NCBI RefSeq assembly: GCF_003391095.1
Contig: NZ_CP031447.1
Span: 310,001-374,000 of the forward strand
DNA from: Austwickia chelonae
GTDB taxonomy: Bacteria; Actinomycetota; Actinomycetes; Actinomycetales; Dermatophilaceae
Direction of reading: 5' to 3'
DNA length: 64,000 nucleotides
The notes below the pieces were generated by a model. It searched no databases and was not told where the DNA came from. It saw only the letters and a list, made by a program, of their open reading frames with translations. Both the position numbers and the translations under genes were made by a program. Of this stretch, positions 7,655-16,330 are shown in pieces (the stretch's first letter is position 1; the number at the start of each line of letters is the position of its first letter).

Positions 7655-9346
7655 TCATCGTGGCCCGGCGACCGGGGGCGGATTCCTGACCACATCCAGG
7701 TCCACCAGCAGATCGCCCTCCTCGATGCCCTCGGCGCGATGAGACACCAGGACCACCGTGCGACCCGTCGAGGCCTCCCGCAGATCACGCATCACCGCGA
7801 CAGCCGTCGGATGGTCCACATGAGCCACCGGCTCGTCCAACAAGAGCACCGGACGACGGGAGAGCAGCGCACGAGCGATGCCGAGCCGAGCCCGCTCACC
7901 CCCCGAGATCCCCTGACCATCCACCCCTAGACGGGTATCCAACCCATCGGGCAGCGCCTCGTACCACGGCCCCAACCCCGCCAACCGAAGACTTTGCTCG
8001 ATATCGCCATCGGCACACCCAGGCCGGGCGAATCGTAAGTTCTCCCGCAGATTCGACGCGAAAACATGGGCCTCGTCGTCCACCACGGCCAACCGAGAAC
8101 GCGCATCGGCCAGCGACAGACGAGACACCTCGGTGCCATCGACCCGGTAGACACCGCTCATCGGATCCAGATGGCGGGCAAGAACAGCCAGGAAAGTCGA
8201 CTTGCCGCTTCCATTGGGGCCGACGATCGCAACCCTCGACCCCACAGCGATATCGGTGGTCAATGCGGACAGAGCAGGACGCTGCCCATCCCAACTGGCC
8301 GTCACCTGATCAGTGGTCAACCGGGGCGGGCGGTTCAGATCCTCCTGCGGGAGAGAACTTTCTGACGCAGCCGCTGTCATAGCAGGATCCCGCACAGCCG
8401 GACGCTGATTCACCAAGGCATCCAGCCGGGTACGAGCGCTCTGAGCCCGAGCCAGAGCACCGACTGCGTCCGGCACACCAGAGACGACCTCTCCCAGCGC
8501 CACCGGCGTCAACACCAGAAAAGCAGCCAACGGGGTGCGCAGACCCAGGTGAGTCCACGGCGCCACCAGGGCGACCATCGCCACCGTGTGCGCGATGGTC
8601 ACGAGAGGCATCGCCGCCACCCCGAAAGCGCGGCCTCTGGCCTGCCGCCGCAGCGCAGCAGCGAGCGCACTCTGCGCAGAATCCAGCCAGGACAGCGCCT
8701 GCGCCTGCGCGCCGATGGCAGCCAGCTCGGTACCCTGCGCGGCGATCACGGTGCTCACCCGGCTCACCTCGGCACGAGCCGCCACCACCTCCTGATGGGC
8801 CTGCTTCTCCATCCGATAGTTCGCCCACCCGACGAGCAAGGCCCACACCAACGCAGACAAGGTCACCACAGCAGCAGAGAAAAGGATCACCGCATTGGCG
8901 AAAGCCGCCAACACCCCTGAAACGACCAGGGCCACGAGCGGCACCACGACCCGGACCTGCGCATAAGCGATGTCATCGAGATCATCCACAGCACCGGCGA
9001 GCACCTCACCCCGGCTACGGCGCCCCAACCGGGCCGGCGTCAGCGGAATGAGCCGCCCGTAGACCTGGGCACGCTCCTCGGCGAGGAAGGACAGAGCAGC
9101 GTCATGGCTACGGATCCGTTCCACGTAACGCAATGCCGGACGTGCGATACCAAAAGCCCTGACCAGAACGATCGCTGCCAGCAAGGTCAGAATCTGCGGC
9201 CGGTACGAGGCCGCGACGATCAACCACCCGGAGGTCGCCGTCAGCGCGACGCCACACGTCAGGGCAAGCCCCCCGATGAGAGCTGCCGGAAGAATCCCCG
9301 GTACCGGACCGGACCGTCGGAGCATCGGGGAAGGAACAAGATTCAT
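7655..9346 (-). CDS. cydC: CydC-type subunit of the thiol ABC exporter
   Basis: A 563-residue fused ABC transporter half. The N-terminal part has about six membrane helices; the ATPase has Walker A GPNGSGKST, signature ISGGERARLGIARAL and Walker B LLLLDEPVAHVD-like sequence. In the known family CydD and CydC form a heterodimer that exports glutathione or cysteine to the periplasmic side and is needed to assemble cytochrome bd. The start overlaps the cydD stop by four bases, and the gene sits in the cydA-cydB-cydD-cydC order. Confidence 0.9.
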   Translation of the reverse strand: MNLVPSPMLRRSGPVPGILPAALIGGLALTCGVALTATSGWLIVAASYRPQILTLLAAIVLVRAFGIARPALRYVERIRSHDAALSFLAEERAQVYGRLIPLTPARLGRRSRGEVLAGAVDDLDDIAYAQVRVVVPLVALVVSGVLAAFANAVILFSAAVVTLSALVWALLVGWANYRMEKQAHQEVVAARAEVSRVSTVIAAQGTELAAIGAQAQALSWLDSAQSALAAALRRQARGRAFGVAAMPLVTIAHTVAMVALVAPWTHLGLRTPLAAFLVLTPVALGEVVSGVPDAVGALARAQSARTRLDALVNQRPAVRDPAMTAAASESSLPQEDLNRPPRLTTDQVTASWDGQRPALSALTTDIAVGSRVAIVGPNGSGKSTFLAVLARHLDPMSGVYRVDGTEVSRLSLADARSRLAVVDDEAHVFASNLRENLRFARPGCADGDIEQSLRLAGLGPWYEALPDGLDTRLGVDGQGISGGERARLGIARALLSRRPVLLLDEPVAHVDHPTAVAVMRDLREASTGRTVVLVSHRAEGIEEGDLLVDLDVVRNPPPVAGPR

Positions 9347-10965
9347 GCTGCTCCGCCTAGAACGAGGTGGTGGTCGGCCCGGGCGAGAAGGCCGGCGCGG
9401 TGAGTGACCGTGACGACGGTCCGAGTCGTGGCGAGCATGCCGATCAACTCTTCGACAAGTTCTTCCGACGCTGAATCCAGATGCGCTGTCGGTTCGTCGA
9501 GCAGCAACAGCTGTGGGTCGGCCAGGACCGCCCGGGCCAGGGCCAGCCGGGCCCGCTGCCCAGCGGACAACCCGAAACCGTCGTCACCGATCCGGGAGCT
9601 CAGTCCTTCCGGAAGCGCTCGCACCATCGGGGCCAGTCCGACGTCGGCCAGCGCCTTGCGCAGGTGGCCATCGGTCAGGGACTGTCCGTCGAGATGCCCG
9701 GTACCCAGGAGAAGGTTCTCCCGCAAGGTTCCGTCGGTCAGGAAAGGACGTTGCGTGACCAGATGACCAGGACCGGCGTCGATGCTGCCTCGATCGGGAG
9801 TGCGTAGCCCGGCGATGAGTTCGAGCAGAGTGGTCTTCCCCACGCCCGAGGGCCCGGTGACGACCGTCAGCCCTGGGCCGGGTAGTTCGACGGTGAGTCC
9901 GTCGATGACCGGGGTGCCCTCGGCGAGATAGGAGTATCCGACATCGGTCAGCCGAATGCCCTGGGGCGCTTGGCCGCTGCTCCCCGAAGAGACCGAGAGC
10001 CGGTTCCCGGTGGGGGACTCCGGTGACGAAGCCGCTTCGACCTGGGCGTACACCTGCTCCAAGGCCGCCGCACCGTCGGCAGCATTGTGGAACTCGGCAC
10101 CGACCCGGCGAATCGGCCAGTAGGCCTCCGGGGCGAGGAGGATCAACGGCATCGCGAGGGACAGCTCCATCTCACCGTGTGCCAGCTGGATGCCGACCCA
10201 GACTGCGACGATCGCCACGGAGATCGTGGCGAGCAGCTCCAAGGCCGCCGAGCTGAGGAAGGCCAGCTTCAAGGTTTCCACAGTGGCCTTGCGGTGGTCG
10301 TGGCTGACCTGACGGATGGTCTCCTGTTGACGTTCGGCGCGTCCGTAGGAGACCAGAGTGGGCAGGCCGCGCATGACATCCAAGAAATGCCCGGACAACC
10401 GGGTCAGGGTCCGCCAGCGTCGCTGGGTGGCTTCGGCGGTGGACGCGCCGATCAAAGCCGCGAACAAGGGCAGCAAGGGCACGGTGAGGATGGGGATCAG
10501 CCCGGTCGGCACGTCCAGGATCAGCATCGCCAGGATCGCCGCCGGAGGGAGAACCACGGCATTGGCCAGCGTCGGCAGATAGCGAGCCACGTAGGGTTCG
10601 ATACTGGTCGACCCCTGGGTGGCCAAGGTCAGCAGCTGGGGTCCGTCTGCTCGCCCGGTGGCGCCACGAGCGAGGAAATGTTCCGAGAGCAGACGGCGCA
10701 CAGACATGGACACGGTCGTCCCGGTGCGGGCGGCGATGGTTTCGGCTGCTCCAGCCGCACCGGCGCGTACGACGAAGGCCGCGACGGCCCACGCCGCAGC
10801 GACATGCCAGGAACGTCCGTCGACGAGGGCGACGACGAGGGCGGAAACGGCGAAGGCCTGGCCGATGGCAGCGGCTCCCTGCAGGGCCCCGCAGGCGAAG
10901 AGGCCCACGATCCCGGAGCGGCAGTCGGGCACGAGGCTCAGCAGTCGTGGGTCGAAGGGCTTCAC
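9343..10965 (-). CDS. cydD: CydD-type subunit of the thiol ABC exporter
   Basis: A protein of about 540 residues and the partner of CydC. Membrane helices occupy roughly the first 300 residues; the ATPase has Walker A GPSGVGKTT, signature GLSAGQRARLALARAVL and DEPTAHLD. The GTG at 10965 (VKPFDPRLLSL) is chosen because the longer frame to 11097 would start inside a strong hairpin. The gene follows cydB after a 178-base gap, so export subunits and oxidase subunits may be separately tuned. It is required for bd oxidase maturation in characterised bacteria. Confidence 0.9.
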   Translation of the reverse strand: MKPFDPRLLSLVPDCRSGIVGLFACGALQGAAAIGQAFAVSALVVALVDGRSWHVAAAWAVAAFVVRAGAAGAAETIAARTGTTVSMSVRRLLSEHFLARGATGRADGPQLLTLATQGSTSIEPYVARYLPTLANAVVLPPAAILAMLILDVPTGLIPILTVPLLPLFAALIGASTAEATQRRWRTLTRLSGHFLDVMRGLPTLVSYGRAERQQETIRQVSHDHRKATVETLKLAFLSSAALELLATISVAIVAVWVGIQLAHGEMELSLAMPLILLAPEAYWPIRRVGAEFHNAADGAAALEQVYAQVEAASSPESPTGNRLSVSSGSSGQAPQGIRLTDVGYSYLAEGTPVIDGLTVELPGPGLTVVTGPSGVGKTTLLELIAGLRTPDRGSIDAGPGHLVTQRPFLTDGTLRENLLLGTGHLDGQSLTDGHLRKALADVGLAPMVRALPEGLSSRIGDDGFGLSAGQRARLALARAVLADPQLLLLDEPTAHLDSASEELVEELIGMLATTRTVVTVTHRAGLLARADHHLVLGGAA

Positions 10966-11075
10966 GGCGTTCAGTTCACCAGATTTCTTCGGGAACAGCT
11001 CGTTACCGGCCGGTCGGTGGCATGAGGAGTGCCAGGCCGAACGAGGAGGTGACGGGGGAATGACGGGAGTGACGA

Positions 11076-11116
11076 AGGACGCCGGGTCGGCTCGCACTGA
11101 GTCGACCCGGCGTCCT
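11076..11116 (-). terminator. Strong hairpin between cydB and cydD
   Basis: AGGACGCCGGGTCG at 11076-11089 pairs perfectly over 14 bp with 11103-11116, with a 13-base loop. It lies 28 bases after the cydB stop. No T-run follows, so it may stop transcription only partly or stabilise the cydAB transcript 3' end. Confidence 0.65.
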
Positions 11117-11143
11117 GTCGGGGTGCTGACGGGCTCTGACGGA

Positions 11144-12187
11144 TCAGTAGTGCGCCGCAGCGGGGATGTGCTTGGTCGTCAGACGACGACGGAACACCCA
11201 GTACGTCCACGCCTGGTAGGCGAGCACGATCGGCACGAAGATCACCGCTGCGCCGGTCATGATCTGCAGGGTGTACTCCGAGCTGGCCGAGTTGGCCACG
11301 GTGAGACCGGTCTGCCCGGGGATGCTGTTGGGCATCACATCGGGGAAGAGCGCCAGGAACAGGCTGGCGACGGCCAGCGCCGTGCACACGAAGGTCCCGG
11401 TGAAGGCCCAGCCGTCCCGCTTGACCTTCACCGCTCCTAGAGCGGCGACCAGGCAGAGCGCAGCGAGACCGGCGGCGACCCAGGACAGGGTGTTGCCGGT
11501 CTTCACGTTGGCGATGCCCAGGAAGAGCACGGCCAGGACCGCGGTGACCAGGCCGGACTTCAGGGCGAAGGCGCGAGCCTCGTGGCGGATGTCCCCGTCG
11601 GTCTTCAACGCGATGAACAGGGCCCCGTGGGTGAGGAAGAGCGCCACGGTGGTCAAGCCGCCGAGGAATCCGAAGGGATTCAACAAGGTGAAGAGATTGC
11701 CGGTGTACTCCAACGTCTTCGGGTTCAGCGGCACGCCGGCCACGATGTTGGCGAAGGCGACGCCCCACAGGAGGGCGGGGATGAAGGAACCGGCCATGAT
11801 GCAGTAGTCCCAGTTCTTCCGCCAGGCTGCGGTCTCTCCCTTACCGCGGTACTCCAGCCCCATGGCCCGGATGATCAGACCGACGAGGATGAGCAGCAAC
11901 GGCAGGTAGAAACCGGAGAACAAGGTGGCGTACCAGTGGGGGAAGGCCGCGAAGGTGGCGCCGCCCGCAGTGAGCAGCCAGACCTCGTTTCCGTCCCAGT
12001 GCGGGCCGATGGTGGTCAGCATGAGCCGACGGCGGCGTTCGGTCTCCTCGGCGTCACCCTTCGGGTCCTTGTGCAGGATCCCGATGAGCATGCCGACGCC
12101 CATGTCGAAGCCTTCGAGACAGAAGTAGCCGATCCACAGCACGGCGATCAGCAGGAACCACAGGTTCTGGAGCATCGAGTAGTCCAT
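11144..12187 (-). CDS. cydB: Cytochrome bd oxidase subunit II
   Basis: A 347-residue protein with about nine membrane helices, matching CydB. Landmarks are the N-terminal LWFLLIAVLWIGYFCLEGFD with the family-typical GFD, then PHWDGNEVWLLTAGGATFAAFP, a segment conserved across CydB proteins. CydB pairs with CydA in the quinol:O2 oxidoreductase that works at low oxygen without pumping protons. The start is nine bases after the cydA stop, so the two are co-transcribed. Confidence 0.95.
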   Translation of the reverse strand: MDYSMLQNLWFLLIAVLWIGYFCLEGFDMGVGMLIGILHKDPKGDAEETERRRRLMLTTIGPHWDGNEVWLLTAGGATFAAFPHWYATLFSGFYLPLLLILVGLIIRAMGLEYRGKGETAAWRKNWDYCIMAGSFIPALLWGVAFANIVAGVPLNPKTLEYTGNLFTLLNPFGFLGGLTTVALFLTHGALFIALKTDGDIRHEARAFALKSGLVTAVLAVLFLGIANVKTGNTLSWVAAGLAALCLVAALGAVKVKRDGWAFTGTFVCTALAVASLFLALFPDVMPNSIPGQTGLTVANSASSEYTLQIMTGAAVIFVPIVLAYQAWTYWVFRRRLTTKHIPAAAHY

Positions 12188-12196
12188 GTCAGCCTC

Positions 12197-13642
12197 TCAG
12201 TACGCGTAGGCGAGGGGAGCGTCGTCGTCCTCGCGGTCGGGCTTCTGTCCGGGGTCGGGGATCGCCTCGGCGCCCATGCGGACGTACTTGAGGAAGAGCT
12301 TGATCTCGACGACGGCCAGAGCGGCGTACAGGATGGTGTAGACGACCATGGAAATGAGGACTTCGACCGCGGTCACCCGGGGGGAGACGGCGTTCTCGAC
12401 GGTCATCAGCTCGTGGACGATCCAGGGCTGACGGCCGATCTCGGTGAAGATCCAGCCGAAGCTGTTGGCGAAGACCGGCATGAAGGGCAGGGCGATCGCC
12501 GCCCACAGCCACCACTTGCGGGCGAGCTGCTGCTCGGACTCCTTCTTCCGGGTGACCCACAGGACCAACAACGAGATGAAGGTGCCGAGGAAGCCCAGCC
12601 CCATCATCAGGCGGAAGGTCCAGTACGTGCCGGGGATATTGGGCGTGTACATCTGGCCCTTGGTCTGGGTGAACTTGCCGTCGCTGAACTTCTGGGCGGC
12701 TTCACGCTGCAGCGGGTTGATGCCCTTGACCTCGGCGTTGAAGTCGCCATGGCCCAGGAAGGAGAGCAGGCCGGGGACCTCGATGATATGGGTGGCCTTG
12801 GAGCCGTCCAGCGCACCTACGGAGAGCACGGAGAAGGGTGCGTGGGAGGTGTTCTCGTAGAGCGCCTCCGCAGCGGCCATCTTCATGGGCTGCACTTCGG
12901 TCATGACCTTGCCCTGGAAGTCTCCGGAGATCATCACGCCGAGCGAGGCGACCAGGGTGACCACGGCGCCCACCCGGGTGGCTTTGCGGTACATGGGGGC
13001 GTTGTCGCCCACCTCGGGGCGGCGCAGGTGCCACAGGGCGACGGCGAGCACCATCGCACCACCGGTCATGTAGGCCGCGAAGATCACGTGGGGGAAGGTG
13101 ACCAGCTGCACTTTGTTGGTCAACACGGCGATGAAGTCGGTGAGCTCGGCGCGGTTGGTGGCCTCGTTGAAACGGAAACCGACCGGGTTCTGCATGAACG
13201 AGTTGGCGGCGAGGATGAAGAAAGCACTCATCACGGTGCCGATGTGGACCAGCCACATGGTCATGGCATGCAGTTTTTCCGGAATCCTTCCCCAACCGAA
13301 GATCCACAGACCGAGGAAGGTGGATTCGAGGAAGAAGGTGAGCAGCGCTTCGAAGGCCAGCGGTGCGCCGAAGATGTCTCCGACGAATCGAGAGTAGTCG
13401 GACCAGTTCATTCCGAACTGGAATTCCTGAACGATCCCGGTGACGAGCCCGAGCGCGAAGTTGATGACGAAGAGTTTTCCGAAGAACTTCGTCAGTTTGT
13501 ACATCTCTGGGTTGTGGGAACGGACCCAGGCGGTGTGGAAGCCGGCCACCAGAGCGGACATGCCGATGGTGATGGGTACGAACAGAAAGTGATAGACCGT
13601 AGTGATGGCGAACTGCCATCGTGCGAGGTCGAGCGCGTCCAT
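12197..13642 (-). CDS. cydA: Cytochrome bd oxidase subunit I
   Basis: A 481-residue, haem-carrying subunit of cytochrome bd. His18 in YHFLFVP matches the family's high-spin haem ligand near the N-terminus, and FGWIFTEIGRQPW matches the conserved GRQPW segment near the quinol site. Length indicates the short Q-loop type usual in Gram-positives. The ATG at 13642 is preceded by AGGAGAG. The operon begins here, and the unusually structured 570-base upstream region suggests respiration-linked control. Confidence 0.96.
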   Translation of the reverse strand: MDALDLARWQFAITTVYHFLFVPITIGMSALVAGFHTAWVRSHNPEMYKLTKFFGKLFVINFALGLVTGIVQEFQFGMNWSDYSRFVGDIFGAPLAFEALLTFFLESTFLGLWIFGWGRIPEKLHAMTMWLVHIGTVMSAFFILAANSFMQNPVGFRFNEATNRAELTDFIAVLTNKVQLVTFPHVIFAAYMTGGAMVLAVALWHLRRPEVGDNAPMYRKATRVGAVVTLVASLGVMISGDFQGKVMTEVQPMKMAAAEALYENTSHAPFSVLSVGALDGSKATHIIEVPGLLSFLGHGDFNAEVKGINPLQREAAQKFSDGKFTQTKGQMYTPNIPGTYWTFRLMMGLGFLGTFISLLVLWVTRKKESEQQLARKWWLWAAIALPFMPVFANSFGWIFTEIGRQPWIVHELMTVENAVSPRVTAVEVLISMVVYTILYAALAVVEIKLFLKYVRMGAEAIPDPGQKPDREDDDAPLAYAY

Positions 13643-13742
13643 GGCTCTCCTGTCGGTCGGTCGTCGAACCTGCGGATGCAGGGGGCATCCGTCCCTGTAA
13701 AGGTTCGGCGGGGACGTCAAAAAAGGACGGCGGGCGACCGTC

Positions 13743-13839
13743 CTGACCACATGGTCAGTGCTAGCCCTGAGGGCTTATCGGGACCAATGTCCCACTTCTT
13801 GGTTATGTCAAATCACAAAACGATCACAATCTCATTGTG
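13743..13839 (-). promoter_or_regulatory. cydA leader with four stacked inverted repeats
   Basis: Inverted repeats lie at 13743-13758 (CTGACCA-CA-TGGTCAG), 13763-13775 (AGCCC-TGA-GGGCT), 13780-13793 (GGGAC-CAAT-GTCCC) and 13825-13839 (CACAAT-CTC-ATTGTG). ATCACAA also recurs at 13812 and 13823, eleven bases apart. A TTGACA on the minus strand covers 13806-13811, with a weak -10 about 17 bases on. TTGTGA half-sites fit Rex- or CRP-like operators, as expected for oxygen or redox control of bd oxidase, but no regulator can be named. The rest of the 13643-14211 gap toward the methyltransferase shows no clear signal. Confidence 0.5.
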
Positions 13840-14211
13840 TGTGTTACCCTCCGCCGCAAACTAACGTCGATTGCACGATACGTGGTGCCTCACCTATTGC
13901 GCTAACCCGTCCTACTGACAAAAGGACGAGTGACTCGTTCACGACGAAAATGAACATCGAGTTCAAGCCCATGTAGTCATCTCGACAAGCACCCGCAGCT
14001 TGCTTCCCCGCCGAGCCGGTAAACCAGACTTCACGCAGGAGCACGCCTCCTGACAAAAAGCCGAACCACTCCTTCCCCGCGGCTTACCTGGCAGATGACT
14101 GCCATCTCCGACAGACTGCGGACGAGGAGGAGGAAGGATGAGGCCTGCGGAAGAACCCTCCCAGCGGTCCATCCGGACCGCACCCCGGAGACGGAATGGA
14201 AGGACGGCGAG

Positions 14212-14868
14212 ATGAAAGCGACCGACTGGGACGAGAGGTACAGCCGAGGGCGCCTGTGGTCAACGGAGGCGAACAGATGGGTCATCCACGAACTCTCCGG
14301 GATGCCCCCCGGTAAGGCCGTCGACGTCGCCTGCGGCGAAGGACGCAACAGTCTGTGGCTCGCAGACCAAGGATGGTCGGTCGTCGCCGTCGACTTCTCC
14401 CAAGTGGCCCTCGACCGGGGCCACGAGAGCCAGCTACGAGCCCGCGAAGAAGGGCGTGAACTCGACATCCACTGGGTGAACGCCGACATCACCGCCGACG
14501 GCGGTTTCCGTGGCCGGTACGACCTCGCCTTGGTCTCCTACGTCCACTTGGAGGCCTACGAACGGACGCCGCTGCTCCGCGCCGCCGCGAGCACCCTCGC
14601 GCCGGGCGGGATCCTCCTGGTGGTCGCCCACGACAGTTCGAACCTCGTCGAAGGCCACGGCGGGCCCGATGACCCGGCCCTGCTCTACACCGCACGCGAT
14701 GTCGCCGACGACCTGCAGGACATGGTCGGCTCAGGCGCGCTCGTCGTGGAACGCGCCGACCGGGTGGCCCGGGAGGTCGAGACCGACGAAGGCACCCGCA
14801 TTGCCTGGGATGCGCTCTTCCGGGCTCGACGCCCCGACACCACCAAAGGTGAATTCAGCTTCGCCTGA
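14212..14868 (+). CDS. Class I SAM-dependent methyltransferase
   Basis: A 218-residue single-domain methyltransferase. It starts WDERYSRG-LWSTEANR and has motif I AVDVACGEGRNSLWLA, an acidic strand end VVAVDFSQVAL and NADITAD, like the TehB/thiopurine-type group. The ATG at 14212 follows AAGGA at seven bases; the frame also runs up to 14095 without support. It stands alone, convergent with the FHA gene. The acceptor is unknown; detoxifying methylation is one possibility known in the group. Confidence 0.82.
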   Translation: MKATDWDERYSRGRLWSTEANRWVIHELSGMPPGKAVDVACGEGRNSLWLADQGWSVVAVDFSQVALDRGHESQLRAREEGRELDIHWVNADITADGGFRGRYDLALVSYVHLEAYERTPLLRAAASTLAPGGILLVVAHDSSNLVEGHGGPDDPALLYTARDVADDLQDMVGSGALVVERADRVAREVETDEGTRIAWDALFRARRPDTTKGEFSFA

Positions 14869-14876
14869 GACCGCCG

Positions 14877-16295
14877 TCAGCCGAGGCGACCGGTCGCGGC
14901 ATGATCCGCGGCCGTCGCTCGGCGCACGACCAATCGAGTCCAGGCACCGACGTAGATCCGGTCGTCGTGGGAGACTTCGACCCGCTGGCCTGCAGGAATG
15001 GGCTCCTCGGGGAGTGGCCCGCTGGCTTGGCCGACATAGGTACCATTGCTGGACCCCAGGTCTTCCACCCACCAGCGGGTGCCGTCCGTGAAGAATTCCG
15101 CATGCCGTCGGCTGACCCCGGAGTCGGTGCCGCACTCGATATCCGGAGAGATCCCGCGACTGGCCGAATAGCGCCCGACCAGAGCGCGATCAGAGATCTG
15201 CACGACTTCCGGCAGCCCCGGGGACGGGCAGGACTCGTCGCTCTCTTGGACCTCGTACCAGGAGGAGTCGACCCAGATCTCCACGACCCAGTCCGAGACG
15301 GCGGGGCGACGGCGGGGCTCCGCCGGAGCCTTCTCCGGGGCGGCGATGACCGTGATCGGAGTGGTGTCCGGCAGCTCTTCCTCGTTCGCAGCAGGCTGCG
15401 GCGGCTCTTCCGGCTCCGGGCGCTGGATCACCGAACGTCGCCGAGGTGGTAGCGGCACTTCAGCGGCGTCGCCCCGGGGCGCGGCTTCGGGCCGGGCCGG
15501 TGGCATGCGGCGCTCAGGTGCTGCCGTCTCAGCAGCTTCTTCCGGCTCCGGGCGCTGGATCACCGAACGTCGCCGAGCCACAGAGGCGGCCCGTTCTGCA
15601 GACGCCGGGAAAGCCCAACCCGGAGCAGCCTCCGCAGAGATCCTCCGCTCACCTGCGCTCTCCCGCTGCGGCGCGGGGTCCGCGGCTTCCGAAGCCGGTG
15701 CGCCCTGGGGCGTCGACTGCGCGGCAGCCGGCGACCGCCGTGGCATCTCGGGTTCTTCCTCCGCAGGCTCCTCGGCGGCCACGGGCGCCGGCTCAGGACG
15801 TTCATGACGTGCAGGCCGCTCCACCCGTCCGCCACGGCCTGCCTGTGCGGACCGGATCTGCTCATGGATCGACGGCCGACGCTCCGGAGCCTCCGGCTGA
15901 TCAGCCTCCGGCTCCGGCCGCTCGATCACGGAAGCACGCTCCGCGCGGCTCACCCACGACCGGGGCTCATCGGCGTCCTCCTGCTCCTGACGTGCCCCAG
16001 GCGGAGGACCGAAAGCCCGCTCCACCCGAGTGTCCACCACGGCGAGATCTTCACGCAGCGGGCGCGGGAGGGCCCCCGTCGTGAAGTCATAACCGCAGTG
16101 TTCGCAGAACAGGTAGGTAGGACTCCCCGCCTCCTGACAATGCGGACACACCCGTACCTCGGCAGCCGCCTTGGGCTTCTCCTCCGGTGGGCGCGCCCAC
16201 GAAGGGATGTCCTTCGCGGAAGACATCGGCGCACCACACAGATCGCAATAATCCGTCGCGCGGCTCGCATGGCCTTGGGGACATGTCGCCGTCAT
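14877..16295 (-). CDS. FHA-domain protein with two N-terminal zinc ribbons
   Basis: A 472-residue protein and the last gene of the signalling operon. Cys pairs at about residues 5-20 (ending DYCDLCG) and 48-69 (CPHCQ...FCEHCGYDF) form two zinc ribbons. Residues 80-330 are disordered, rich in Pro, Glu and Arg, with repeats of SVIQRPEPE. The C-terminal 100 residues are an FHA domain (VGRYSASRG, GVSRRHAEF, DLGSSNGTYV), which binds phosphothreonine peptides. It probably reads phosphorylation by the PknG-like kinase four genes upstream, much as GarA/OdhI does for PknG in mycobacteria and corynebacteria, though domain layout differs. Confidence 0.85.
   Translation of the reverse strand: MTATCPQGHASRATDYCDLCGAPMSSAKDIPSWARPPEEKPKAAAEVRVCPHCQEAGSPTYLFCEHCGYDFTTGALPRPLREDLAVVDTRVERAFGPPPGARQEQEDADEPRSWVSRAERASVIERPEPEADQPEAPERRPSIHEQIRSAQAGRGGRVERPARHERPEPAPVAAEEPAEEEPEMPRRSPAAAQSTPQGAPASEAADPAPQRESAGERRISAEAAPGWAFPASAERAASVARRRSVIQRPEPEEAAETAAPERRMPPARPEAAPRGDAAEVPLPPRRRSVIQRPEPEEPPQPAANEEELPDTTPITVIAAPEKAPAEPRRRPAVSDWVVEIWVDSSWYEVQESDESCPSPGLPEVVQISDRALVGRYSASRGISPDIECGTDSGVSRRHAEFFTDGTRWWVEDLGSSNGTYVGQASGPLPEEPIPAGQRVEVSHDDRIYVGAWTRLVVRRATAADHAATGRLG
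15407..15577. repeat. 39-bp direct repeat inside the FHA gene
   Basis: The same 39 bases occur at 15407-15445 and 15539-15577, exactly 132 bases (44 codons) apart. They encode RRRSVIQRPEPEE. A third diverged copy near 15909-15940 encodes ASVIERPEPE. The repeat is in frame, so it is selected or recently duplicated at protein level. Confidence 0.85.
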
Positions 16296-16330
16296 CGTCG
16301 GAACCCTCGCCGGTCAGGCACTGCAAATCC

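Noticed and set aside
11582-13864. 760-codon open frame on the plus strand across cydAB
   Set aside because: It is antisense to clear cydA and cydB and encodes a His/Gly/Asp-rich non-globular product.
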